Of a DNA stretch of 64,000 nucleotides, positions 23,401 to 33,353 are shown piece by piece. The stretch is from the NCBI GenBank assembly GCA_028673005.1, contig CM054113.1, positions 169,367,337 to 169,431,336 on the forward strand. The letters are read 5' to 3'. Under the pieces are notes generated by a model. It saw only the letters and a program-made list of their open reading frames with translations, had not been told where the DNA came from and searched no databases. This DNA comes from Tanypteryx hageni (lineage: Eukaryota; Arthropoda; Insecta; Odonata; Petaluridae). Made by a program: the position numbers and the translations under genes. Position 1 is the first letter of the stretch. Each line of letters opens with the position of its first letter.

Positions 23401-26400
23401 CTTCATTTATACAGATGTTAATATAAAGTCTGTTTAAATAATTACATGGTATTTTCAAATGATTTTATTTTATTCATAAGAATTGTTCATAAAAATATAA
23501 TAATTTGATCAAAAGGGCAGAAAATGTGTCTTCTTTAATTATCCTTCTTCTTGCTGTAATCTGTTTCTCTTCATCCTTTTTCCCTCCATTAATTCCTTTT
23601 ACACCCTCAGCCATGAGTATATCTAAGAATTCCTTTTAGATTTTAGGAATAACTATTATATCTCATTGATAAAATTATTTCTCCAAGCTAATTATGTTAA
23701 GTTCACCTCTACTCCACTTATCCCCAATTTCCTTTGGACTCATAATTTACTTCATCCATAGTGATGGCCACACATAACTACAGCATCTTAGGCTATTAAC
23801 AGATACATGATTGCTAAAAATTAATTTTATGGAATAGGAAATGTATTTTTCTAAATAAACCATTTTTCTGAATAATAATAAAGATATTAATAATAGGAGA
23901 ATCTTGGAATGATGAAACCAAAACTACATCTTCATCCAAAAACGACGACTTTGAAGATGCTCTTGTGTGGGCACAGCGTTTGGGAGTTGCTGCCAGGATG
24001 GGAACCCAAGTAATTTTGCATTCAACTAAACCCAATGAACTTCAGTATCCAAATCATGTGAGTAAAACTTTGTTTTACCAATTGTAGTAAATTATATACA
24101 GTAAATACTATGTTATTCAGCATTTTACTACCTGGAAAGCTTTATTAACTGGCATATTTCCCATAACCTCAACACAGATCTTCATTCCACTGACTGGCAC
24201 TAGTGCTTAGTTTAGCCAGTATCTGGAAATTCAATCGCAAAGGTACACCTCACACCTTCTTGAGTATGGTACCTCAGATGATTGCATCTGGTAATATTAT
24301 GTATTTATATTTTGATGATTAGTTCCGAACATTACCAATAGGCGTGCTTTCAGCAATGCTTCTTTATGGAGCTGTTAAATATTTGTAGTGGGCAGTTGCT
24401 AAATATTTTTAATAGTCTTATTTATGTTTCATTGTTTAAGCAATGTTAAACATTAGTTGTATTGTTTATTTTATGATTTGATGAATGAAAATGCTCTTCT
24501 GAACTCAGCACTCTGTTAACTGGAATATTTGATTAACTGGCATCCTCCATTCCCTCTGGGCTTCAGATAGCATAACTTAATTTGCTGTTTCATTACTGAG
24601 ACTTTTAAAACTTATTTTATACAGAAAGCTAATAAACTAAACTGAAAATGAGACATTTTCATTGATAATAATAATATAAAAAATCATTTTAACAAAACTT
24701 ATTTCAATTTATTATTATAAAATTTTACATTAACCATTTTATTTAACTATAACTACTTAAAATATCACAACTAATAGCAATGATTATAGATATGTATCAC
24801 TATCTCTATAATAATTCAAATCTGTCAGTATTAAGAGTAAATTAACATGAAGCTGCACATATAACTAGCATATGTAAATAACATAAATAAATACATCAAA
24901 TAAATAACAATACCTTTCTCTTCTTCTTTAGCAATATTGGGTGTCTTTGCTGCACAAGAAATTAGCTGGAGTTGTTGTTCTAGACACCCGTCTTTCAGGT
25001 GGGGATGGTGCCAAAAAGGATGTTCAATTCTTTGCCCACTGCACCCCACATTCAATTGAATCCTGGACATCATCAGTGGACAAATTTCCCCAAGGTTCAT
25101 TTACAGTATATGCTGTAAATCCAACCAATAACTCTGTAGACACTTATCTCCGAGTGAATTCAGGCTATAGGAATCTGTTTCATGAAGATCCTCACAAAGA
25201 ATCAACTACCACAATCATCTATCAGTATTCTTTGACTGCTGAAAGAGATGAAGAATACTCTCAAAGCTGTACAGGGTAATTTACAAGTTTTAGCTAAAGA
25301 AAATATACTATTCATGAAAACTTTGATATAAATGATTAGGTACCCAGAAATATAATTTTAAAATGTTTGAAATTTTATCAGAATGGTAAAAGTAATTGTG
25401 AATATTAATATTTCATTTTATGTGTTATAGATTATCTACTTGAGATTTTATGGTTTAAGTGTATGAAAATGAGATGGCATATTGAATTCTCAATGTTATC
25501 TGAATACATTTGCATAGCATTTTACTTAAGATGGCTACATAAATGATATCAGTGGAAACTAAGGGCAAGGAAGATTCTATAAAGCCATTCATAATACTTA
25601 AATATCCTGATCAATTTATTAATTAGATAATTAATTGAGTGTAGTATATTTTTATTTGATCTTAAAAACAAGAATTTACCTATGGTTTTGTGATATATAA
25701 AGGAAAAAATAAAAACAATAAATAATCCATATTTCATCTAATGTATTTTATTTGCCTTTTTTGTAGGAGAACATTGCTGAATGGGAAACTCCTAGAAGTG
25801 GATGAAAATGGAGTATTGCCACACTTAACCCCAAATGAGATTCAAATAAACATACATGAAGATATCAGAGGAAGAAAAGCTGCGAAGAGAACTATTGAAA
25901 GAAAATTTTTTTCTGAAAAAATCACATCAGAACCTGGGAAGGAAAAATTTATTCTTAAGAGGACAATGAGAGGCATCAGTGGCAAAAGCCAACTCGGTTT
26001 AACCCTCACTGTCCCTCCCAAGTCCGTGACATTTTGGGTTTTGCCTCCTAGCATTGGTGTGAAGCCATGTTTGGGAGAGGAGGATGAGGCAGAGGAAGAG
26101 GGAATGCTGCTTGGTGCAAATTATTATCATACTTCAAAACTGAGAGGGCAGACTAATCAAGAAGATAGTGATGGGGAAGAAGGGGAAGAATACAGAGAGA
26201 GGCAAATGATGCACAAGTTGAATAAGGAGGATGGTGCCCGGGTTAACAATAAAGAGAGACATAAGAGGCAATTGGGTTATCTCTCTCATCCGACATCCAA
26301 TGTGGAAGTTCCACCATGCAGTCACTTACTGAGGAGAAAAAATTCTTTGGGCATCAGAGGAATAAGTTCTTTGAGGAAAGGTCCCCGGACGAAGATGCTG

Positions 26401-29400
26401 ATGGACAGCTTTGAGGAAGAAGATGAATTTGTCAAGAGGCACCCGAAGAAGAAAAGGAAGGGTAAAAAGCACAGCAAACCGGCTGGGCCAAAAGTTCTAG
26501 CTTTTAACGTAGGGACAGAGGATGAAAACGAATCACGCTGTGCCTACGAGAAGGGCATGGTGTTCCTAAGCGAGGATGTCGCTTCGTCTTCGAAGGAAGG
26601 CGATGATTATGATAACGAATCTGACGAGGACCAAGACTACGACTACGTCGAGGATGATTTCGGAGAGGATGAAGTCAACATCTTCGAAAGTAATGTGTAT
26701 CAAAGGCGCATAATCGAAGCCGATTCGGACTCCATATTGCACAGAGAAAGTAACCAGATCGTGAGCTCTGGAAAGATGCTGGTAGAACCACCGACGAAGG
26801 AAGCCGGCTACGAAGACCACAGTCTCGGAGATAGTTATTACCACGGACCCGGGGATTACTTCATGGAATACAGAAAGCTAGCGGAATCGGGGAGAAATAA
26901 TGAGGAATCGAGTCGAGAACTGTTCGAGGCCGAATTCACCACCTCGACCGCAGCCGACGAGGAGGTTAAGGCAAAAATTTTGATAGAGGATACCCATCAC
27001 GGGAATGGATCGGACAGAAAGGGTAAAATCTCTCCTTCAAAGAGTCCAGAAAAATATTCCCTCGTGGAAGAAGAGGCAGGTGACATTAAACAGAAGCAAA
27101 AAGAAGACGCGAGCCTTTCTAGAACGTATGAAGAGGGAAATTGTCTCGGCAGTAAGGAAAAAAGTCCCTCTGAACCGGAAGACATGAAGGCGACCTCAAA
27201 TGACGAGTTGGAGAAAGGATTAAAAGATACGGGCACAGAGGGAAAAGAGGAGAGTAAAGGAGAGACGGAAGATGATAAGAAAGAAGAGGCGGGAGGAGGT
27301 ACGAAAGAAGAGGATGAAAAGGCGAAAGAAGAGGAGGGAGAAGAACCGAGGGATGTTTCAAAGGACAATGATAAGGATTCCAATGGATCGATCGTCGACC
27401 ATAAGAAATACAGCGATTCCGAGAAGGAGGCGCTATGGATTGCTTTGGCCAGAGATAAGAATGACAACGGCTCAGAGGATGATTCAGAGTCAGACGAAAA
27501 AAAGAACAAACTATCTTCTCATAATGGTCCGCAGTGGATCACCATGGGAGAATCCGATCCAAATCTCCTATCGCAACCACTTGCCAAAGCTTATAAACCG
27601 TGGGAGATGAAAGGACTGACTCGAAAAAGGAGAGGGGATGATAATAACTCTCATAGTTTAGATTCCGGCAGCATTTCGAAAGACAGCCATCCATCGCCTT
27701 ACTTACAAAATGGTGAATCTTCGAGGTATGCAGTCGATGCTCCTCTGATGGGATATGGGACTTGGGGAACGGGAGGAAGAGTATTAAGCAAGAGAAACTG
27801 TAGAAGAGAAAGAAGAGAACGAAAAAACGAAGAATCTATTCCAAAAAGTAAATTACGAGATAAGAGATTAGAGGAAGGAATTTCTGAATTAGTAGCCCCA
27901 AAAGACCGACTAGAACGAGATACAAGTGTCTCTGATAGGTATTCATCTAAAAGTTCATATAGTAAGGAAGACGATTCAGAATCAGTTGCACCAATAAACA
28001 GACTAGAACGAGATATAAGTGTCTTTGAAACGTCTTCATCGGAAAGTTCATATAGCGATGGAGACGATTCTGAACCAAACGATTCTCATGAATCTCAGAG
28101 TGAAGAATCGACAGAAGATATTTCTGAAGACAATGAGGAACAGGAGAAGGTCAACATATCTAATTGTTCTTCCGGGAAAACATACGAAGATAAAAACAAA
28201 AGCGAGGACGAGGAAAAACATTTAAAGGATTGGAAATCTAGCGGAGATTATAATGGGGTAGATGGAGACGTTTTAGCAGAATTGAGCCACGACGGCGAAG
28301 AGGTGCATCGTTTGCGAAGGGATCCTGAGGATGAAGAAGTGAGAAACAGTCGTGATAAAGCTGAACACGTGACGTTTTTCTTCGGTCCTATATCTAAGCG
28401 ACTTTCATCTCCCCAGCGTGGAGAAGCAAAGGAAAAGAAGACCGAAGGCGTTGATGAGGAAATTGGAAGTATTCGCAATTCAGCCGACCGCGTAAATTAT
28501 GCCCTTATTCCGATATCCAAGCAACTTGCGTCTGCTCAAGATGAGAACGCTGGAGGTGGTAATGGCAGCTACGCAGAGAAAGTAGATTTGATAGATATGG
28601 TTACTAAACCGCCAGGCGAAAATAATGCTATCGGGGATCCGCAAAATAGAGCGGACAGCAATGCGACTAACACCGCTCAAGATAGATACTCGCAAGAACT
28701 ATCGCTAATAGAGAGTAGGCGATTGAACCGAAGGAGAATGGAAGCAGAAAGGAGGAGGCAGATGGAGGCTGCAAGACGGCGGGCTGCTGAGGCGAGAAGG
28801 AGGGCGTTGAAAGATCTGAAGTGTAGGTTAGAAGAGAACAGACGAAAGTTACAGTCCGGTTTGGAGCCTACGGCAGGGGATATCAAGGTTCGTGACGCTT
28901 CCTCATTTTCCTCAGTAGAAAATATGAGAAAGACGTTTGATGACCTTCGGAATGCTTTAAGGACGAGGAGAGAATTAAAGAAGGCTCGATCCTTAGGAGA
29001 GGAGCCGCCCAAAAAATCGGAGAAGACTGATAATAAGGGTAAACCTAAAAATAAGCGCAAGATATCAAAGATGTCTCAGAAGAAAAGGGGCAAGAGGGAT
29101 TTGAAGCGGTTCATGCCCGGATACTCCAATGACGCTGAGCGTCACCTCGTGCTGAGGGCAGCCAATGGGGATGAACAACAGGATTTTGCTAGGAATTCTC
29201 GTTACGAAGCCCCACGCACTGATCTGGTTCGTGGAAGCAGTGCGGAAACCCCATCTTCTGCCGAAGAATGGCCAGTTGACAAACGCTTAACCGACTCTAC
29301 TGTTAACGAAGATCACGACTTTGTCGAACTTCTCGCGGGAGGACGTGACGATAAGATCGAAGGCACTGGCAACTTGTGGCCCGAGACATTTCATGGCCCA

Positions 29401-30243
29401 GCGAGATCCAGCCCGTACTTTTCCATAGATACTGCCAAGGAGTACGGATCTGGGTCCTATGGGATGCTTAATAACATTTTTTCATCAATTCCACCATGTA
29501 AGCATGCCAAAGAAATGGCAGAAATGACCAAATCTCTTAACGGCGATGAAAAGAAACATCCCAGGTATGAGTATCAGGTGGGCGAGAAGGTGAGAAATAC
29601 AGAGGAAAACGAAGACAGGAGAAGAAAGAGTCACTATATGGAAAATCCAAACTCAAAATATGAGGATAAGTCGCCAGAAAGAGTGACAAAATCACATTAT
29701 AATGCGAGAGTCGATGAGATGGTGGAGAAGGAGTCTGAAAATCGCGAAGAAGAATACAAAAGGAACGCTGGGAAAAGGAACGAAAGGAGCGCGAAAAGAA
29801 TACGTGAGATTCCTAAGAAAAAGGAGAGAAAGACAAGGATGGTTCATTCATATAGTTATGAGGTAAACGGAATATCAGGAGAAAATGGTGTTCTCGCCAA
29901 TAAAATCCTTAAGTACGAAAAGGATGTTACTAACGATAAAGAAAATATGCACTTTTACTTTTTGGGAGGTAATAAAGATAAACTCAAGAAGGAATATAAA
30001 GTTGATAGGGATGAAAGAAAAATGTATGGTGTCGGAAAAGACGAGCAGTTGACTATCTCGAATATGGCAGAAGAGGACAATGGTACGAATCAAAATATTT
30101 CAAAGAATGAAACAGATGTAACGAATGACTTCGTGCCAGAATTTAACGAGGGTGAAATTAAAGAGAGAAGCAATTCTTTCATTTCAGGAATCATAAAACG
30201 TATGTTTGATTTTTTACAATTTATAGGTATTATGATGAAGTGA
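17273..30243 (+). CDS. Secreted heparanase-like (GH79) protein with a giant charged C-terminal tail
   Basis: Exons 17273-17475, 18387-18586, 21236-21472, 21736-22114, 23164-23297, 23897-24057, 24932-25275 and 25767-30243 splice at GT-AG sites and keep one frame: 6135 nt, 2044 residues. Residues 1-25 form a signal peptide (hydrophobic LSTLLIVLLSLKL core). Residues to about 655 follow heparanase: SPYFLSISLD, AKGLSPAFLRVGG, a WDSKQALDI segment, the acid/base region, AVWHP-type strand end, PIWIGESW with the nucleophile Glu, LGVAARMGTQVIL, QYWVSLLHKKLAG and a final SVTFWVLPPS strand. Heparanases cleave heparan sulfate outside the cell or in lysosomes. Glu214 (codon split by intron 3) fits the acid/base and Glu386 the nucleophile; Tyr replaces the Asn before Glu214. 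Residues 656-2044 have no recognised domain. Known heparanases are near 540 residues. Enzymatic activity is uncertain. Confidence 0.85.
17476..18386 (+). other. Intron 1 of the heparanase-like gene
   Basis: AT-rich, GT-AG. No gene or element recognised. Confidence 0.7.
18387..18586 (+). CDS. Heparanase-like exon 2
   Basis: Acceptor TTTCAG, donor GTGAGT. Encodes RIDFVKAVNMAKGLSPAFLR and GGPSTDS, the segment most like the GLSPAYLR-FGG region of heparanases, then a Ser/Asn-rich insert (GDDSSSSNNSSENCD) where the human proenzyme has its linker. Confidence 0.88.
19819..19831 (+). repeat. Target site duplication, left copy (SINE)
   Basis: ataactaaggatg, repeated exactly at 20244-20256. Confidence 0.8.
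19832..20243. mobile_element. Foldback tRNA-Gly-derived SINE-like element
   Basis: 412 bp between exact 13-bp duplications. On the - strand at about 19862-19930 there is a tRNA-like head with an A-box-like GTTAAGTGGTAGAAT and a broken B box (CCGGGTTC then CATAGC), most like tRNA-Gly. On the + strand at about 20125-20160 a second head remnant keeps an intact B box, GGTTCGATTTCC, and the same CATAGCAGAC flank. The outer ~40 bp (AATAATTTTTAAACGAGAAA) are inverted at both ends. A ~55-bp direct repeat (AACTTTACAG, GCCTGTCTGCATAGGATC) occurs at 19923 and 20189. It appears to be two SINE units joined head to head and inserted as one. Confidence 0.7.
20244..20256 (+). repeat. Target site duplication, right copy (SINE)
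   Basis: ataactaaggatg, an exact copy of 19819-19831. Confidence 0.8.
20475..20785. repeat. Degenerate array of GACAAATTCGTC-type units
   Basis: A run of about fifteen phrases of 15-22 bp of the type GACAAATTCGTCGCG. In the first two thirds they read as GTCAATTC / GACAAATTCGTC; from about 20698 they switch to the complementary form GACGAATTTGTC, so the block is a large loose palindrome. CpG-rich compared with the intron around it. A short related piece lies at 59170-59215. Confidence 0.8.
21236..21472 (+). CDS. Heparanase-like exon 3
   Basis: Acceptor TTCTAAAAAG, donor GTATGA. Encodes LLSHFAEEAGLKTVLCLGYD, then NWDAWDSKQALDIIRFADS and ISLGYQMGY. The last base is the first base of the Glu214 codon. 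Confidence 0.85.
21736..22114 (+). CDS. Heparanase-like exon 4
   Basis: Acceptor AAAACAG, donor GTAAGT. Begins by completing Glu214, then VDYLKAANKLRNKLDES. It contains an acidic insert (SDEPTESQNSEGEKD) not expected in heparanases and a SRDIIRLRILLDAFPRS segment, and ends at ALVWHP, corresponding to the VTWHHY strand. Confidence 0.85.
22115..23163 (+). other. Intron 4 of the heparanase-like gene
   Basis: AT-rich. Nothing recognisable inside. Intron 3 (21473-21735) is short and plain. Confidence 0.65.
23164..23297 (+). CDS. Heparanase-like exon 5
   Basis: Acceptor ATTTACAG, donor GTATGA. Encodes SSFSGEWNEHGAIST, then a SKILGRAIAHKPIWI segment leading to the nucleophile strand. It ends one base into the Gly385 codon. 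Confidence 0.85.
23298..23896 (+). other. Intron 5 of the heparanase-like gene
   Basis: AT-rich, nothing recognisable. Confidence 0.65.
23897..24057 (+). CDS. Heparanase-like exon 6 (nucleophile)
   Basis: Acceptor TTAATAATAG, donor GTGAGT. Begins GESWNDET; Glu386 aligns with the nucleophile of the WLGETSS motif of heparanases. Followed by FEDALVWAQRLGVAARMG, a conserved helix in the family. Confidence 0.88.
24058..24931 (+). other. Intron 6 of the heparanase-like gene
   Basis: AT-rich. TTAACTGGCATATTT-like and TTAACTGGCATCC phrases (about 24145 and 24530) hint at an old TIR element but I cannot define its ends. Intron 7 (25276-25766) holds nothing notable. Confidence 0.5.
24932..25275 (+). 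CDS. Heparanase-like exon 7 (C-terminal beta domain)
   Basis: Acceptor TTCTTTAG, donor GTAATT. Encodes QYWVSLLHKKLAGVVVLDTR, then VQFFAHCTPHS and GSFTVYAVNPTNNSV, matching the beta-sandwich that packs on the barrel of heparanases (YW-SLL-KKLVG pattern). Confidence 0.9.
25767..30243 (+). CDS. Heparanase-like exon 8 with the 1389-residue tail
   Basis: Acceptor TTTTTTGTAG; stop TGA at 30241-30243. The first ~100 codons finish the heparanase fold (RTLLNGKLLEVDENG to SVTFWVLPPS, Cys654). The remaining 1389 residues are highly charged: an E/K-rich tract around residues 1040-1092, a 31-residue tandem repeat at 1262-1323, a PISK repeat at 1427 and 1468, an Arg/Glu-rich predicted helix at about 1534-1583, and R-x-K/R-R sites at 717-720, 1172-1175, 1401-1404 and 1660-1663. 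The last 20 residues are hydrophobic and amphipathic (ISGIIKRMFDFLQFIGI). A 4.4-kb open frame without stops or repeats is strong evidence of selection for coding. Function of the tail unknown. Confidence 0.9.
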
Positions 30244-30369
30244 CCTCAATGAGGAAAGATTGAAGATTACATAGTATTTAATTTTTAAGTGTTGCTCACA
30301 TGGCGATATTTGTAAATAGTATATGTTGATATTGATAAAAGAAACATGTTTAATTAAGTGTTATTGATC

Positions 30370-30423
30370 AATAAAAATTGTGAGTGATTCAGGTCGTATT
30401 GTAACGAATATTTTTTAATAAAA
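30370..30423 (+). terminator. Polyadenylation signals of the heparanase-like gene
   Basis: AATAAA occurs at about 30370 and again at about 30418, 125 and 175 bp after the stop codon. The second is followed by a T-rich GTGTTTTTGTTTT stretch, as expected downstream of a cleavage site. Confidence 0.65.
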
Positions 30424-30539
30424 TTAAATGTAAAATTCTATCGTGTGTTTTTGTTTTACCATCATAGCGTCTTTAATTACTTTGTTCAGTGTAACTTGGA
30501 CCGGATTAGCCCATAGACAAATAAAGATATAATATTGGG

Positions 30540-31124
30540 TCATCATGCTTTTAGAGCCTCCCTTATTTTACTGAAAGCTGGGCGATGTAGCGTAAGCGTT
30601 ACATATAAAGTCAAACCTCGATTTAGCGCCTCACTATATAGCGCCAATGAATCCTTGTGAACAGAACCTCCACGTAATGATTACAATCAGAATCGCTCGG
30701 TAAAGCGCCATCCCCGCTAGCCGCCATACGCCAAGTCTGTGAATGCACAAATGTACGATTTTACATAGCAAAAGAATCCGATTTACCTAAGCTGAGCTTT
30801 AACTGAAAGGCAATGCATTAATGTCATCGCTTATTATTTGACGGATTTAGGAAGCCTCGGATATTTTTCAAACCATCAAGAACTTCAACATTGGAAACTT
30901 ATTTCAGATCTCGTAACTATAGAAAGTGAAACGAGGGACTTCCCCACCGCTCAATTACCCACCATTTTCACGTTCCCACGCATTCCTCACACTTGTGCTG
31001 TGCGACCAGGGGTCTAAAGGTTTTGCCACAAGACAAAAGGTGTGCTATCCCAATTCTAATAATCCTTGAGGACGTCCGGTCATTCAATCCATTTACTACG
31101 CGAAAGACGCGCTTTTGTCTATCG
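30540..31124. other. Intergenic DNA with a pogo-like TIR
   Basis: At about 30610 the sequence AGTCAAACCTCGATTTAGCG resembles the start of pogo/Tigger elements and the phrase at 35576. GCGCC-containing echoes follow. The other end was not located. No gene. Confidence 0.4.
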
Positions 31125-31127
31125 TTA

Positions 31128-31329
31128 AGGTGGCCATACACGCTACGGTTTGCCGGAAGGCCTGCCCTCCGGGAGGCAAACCTGGAGGTAAACCTGAACC
31201 CTCTGAGACTTGCCAGGAGGCTCGGAGGCTCGTTTTCCGGCCGAATTCCTCACACACGCTCCGGCTTGCTGGGAGGTATCCCTTCCTGGAAGCAAACCTT
31301 CCGGCAAACCGTAGCGTGTATGGCAACCT
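31128..31329. mobile_element. MITE with a long terminal inverted repeat
   Basis: 202 bp. The ends are inverted copies of about 33 bp with one mismatch, starting AGGTGGCCATACACGCTACG and ending in the complement (CGTAGCGTGTATGGCAACCT). A TTA trinucleotide stands at both flanks (31125-31127 and 31330-31332), suggesting a 3-bp duplication as in PIF/Harbinger. It is GC-rich inside and too short to encode a transposase. Confidence 0.8.
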
Positions 31330-31539
31330 TTAGATACTGTCTACCGTCTTCCTCCACGAGCCGAAAGGATAAATTTTCCTCAATGAGGATTCTTTCAACC
31401 CTATGGATGTCGAGGGAGAGAAAAGAATTTTGAAAGTGATTACAAAAGAACCTTCTACATAAAAGTGCCACCGGTTGTTTGGAAGTTCTGTTCCATTACC
31501 CGCCCCTCTCAGCGGAGGAACTAGGCCGGAGGAGTGCCC

Positions 31540-31905
31540 CTGAACCCGGACCCTTGGAGGGGTCCGGTCTGCTACCCACTTTATAGTCTATAATTAGTAG
31601 CTAATGAAATGCCCTTGAGAATCATTACACGTATCATTTAAATGTATCCGGCACAGTGCCGGCGCCGTGACGTCCGGAAACAGAGAGTGTACATACCGTA
31701 CTTTTAGATATCGTCGGCAACGATATTTTTGAAGTTTTCACTGCCAGTGTCACGGCACTGACACGGATAGTATTGTTGCCGTCGGACCGGCAATGTGTGT
31801 GACATCCGCCAACGGCAATGCGGTCACTATTTGGATACGGCCCGGCTGATGCGCGGACGTGTAAACACTCGTGTCGGCACTGGTACCACACGGGCCCTTA
31901 TTTGC
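31540..31905. other. GC-rich palindromic block
   Basis: Contains several short palindromes, for example CCGGCACAGTGCCGG near 31648 and GGACCCTTGGAGGGGTCC near 31548. Probably an old DNA-element remnant; boundaries unclear. No gene. Confidence 0.4.
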
Positions 31906-31980
31906 CATCAACGGTTTATCTAATTCAATTATATGTAGCAACGAAGCAACAATATTTCAAGATTATACATTAATTTTAAT

Positions 31981-32587
31981 CCTTAGGGAGTTTTTATACC
32001 AAGGTGACTCGTGACGGTGATTTGATTTTGATATGACTGCAACTTAAATCACTAGAAAGTCAAGTTCAATCATAAAACATACATAAATATGTATCGTTTG
32101 AACTCTGAGTTGCTGCATCACATTTCCAGCGCGTTGCTGTCAACTTGGTAAGAAGGCTTACCTACATTTAAAAGAATGTGCCATCGGAAAGTAGCTAAAG
32201 TTGCCCTCGCGTCAAAAGTACCGTCTTTACTCATGGACCGCGCGCACCTCTATTTTTGGTCCATTAGGAAATAAAAAATTCGTGTCGGAATAAGTTGACA
32301 TATGGAATTTTAAAAAGTCGGCCTCTTCATCGATTCCCCTTCTCTGTAACAAGGTCCGCGCGTATACTTCGTAGAATTCTTCGTCTTTTGAAAGTATAAA
32401 CGTAGACGAAAGCGTGTGGCAATAAATTTACTATGGACACTCACAATTTATATAACATGTTCAAAAATCCTCATGTAAGACGCACAGTCCCTTTTTCTTA
32501 GCGACATATTGGTAAAATAGTTGCTCGCGGTACACAAGTAATTACGGTAAATCACCGTCACCAGTCACCTTGGTATAAAACCCCCTT
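31981..32587. mobile_element. Non-autonomous TIR element (about 0.6 kb)
   Basis: The left end (TTTTTATACCAAGGTGACTC then GTGACGGTGATTT) is repeated inverted at the right end (AAATCACCGTCACC, AGTCACCTTGGTATAAAACC), about 42 bp with a few mismatches. No transposase inside. Flanking TTA-like bases are too degenerate to fix the superfamily. Confidence 0.75.
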
Positions 32588-33353
32588 TAGAATATCGGCG
32601 TCTATTAGATTGACTCTGCATATAGTATCTGTTAAAAACCCGCAAAGAAAGAAATCAATACAAGAAGTTAAACAGTCCAAAGTCATCAAAATCTGTACGG
32701 TTGGTCACTTAATGGGGCCCGCTAAACTTTCTTGCTCTAGGGCCCGTTGCTTACTTGTTCCGCCACTGGTCCCTCTCCTGAGTGCGTCACATGGTGTGTA
32801 GCCATGGAAAATATATTTTTCTTGATTCCGCCCAAGGGATTTCCACAAATGCATGCTACGCGAAGAAGGGAAAACCCCTACTCTAGAGACAGTCGATCCA
32901 CAAACATTCTTCCCTTCCCTTCTTATCTGAGTCTGCCAGTCTTCCTTGGCAGTTGCTGATGGAAGAACGTTTTGCCTTTGTGTTTCGAGTGTATTCCTGC
33001 ATTCTTTATAACTTTTAACAGGTTAGTACTTTTTCATATATATTATTATAATTAAATACATTTACATATTATTACTATTAAATATTTCAAAGCATAAAAT
33101 TTGTGCGCCTTTTTAGTAACCTTGATCCAGGAGCCGTAGCTCGTGGAGAGTGGAGTGTGCATCCAAGAGAGAGACATGGTTGACGACAGTTTGACTTCTT
33201 AGGTGATAAAGAGACTCATGGTGAATTGTCGCAACATTATGCTCCTTATCCATTGTTTAACAATAATTTAATGTGTACCCAGCTCTGGTCAATTTAGTAT
33301 TTAATTTCTCAACATGTATAAGAGGGCAGTGCTAGGTATTACTGAAAAAAGAG
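32588..33353. other. Unannotated DNA before the Tigger relic
   Basis: No gene recognised. The end nearest 33310 (MYKRAVLGITEK in one frame) may be the broken N-terminus of the Tigger transposase. Confidence 0.4.

Noticed and set aside
24130..24550. Pogo-like element in intron 6 (TTAACTGGCA phrases)
   Set aside because: Only short matching phrases; neither TIRs nor TA duplications could be placed.
26997..27509. 170-codon antisense open frame in the heparanase-like tail
   Set aside because: Ser/Pro-rich mirror of the acidic coding tract on the + strand; the + strand frame is longer and joined by splice sites to a real gene.
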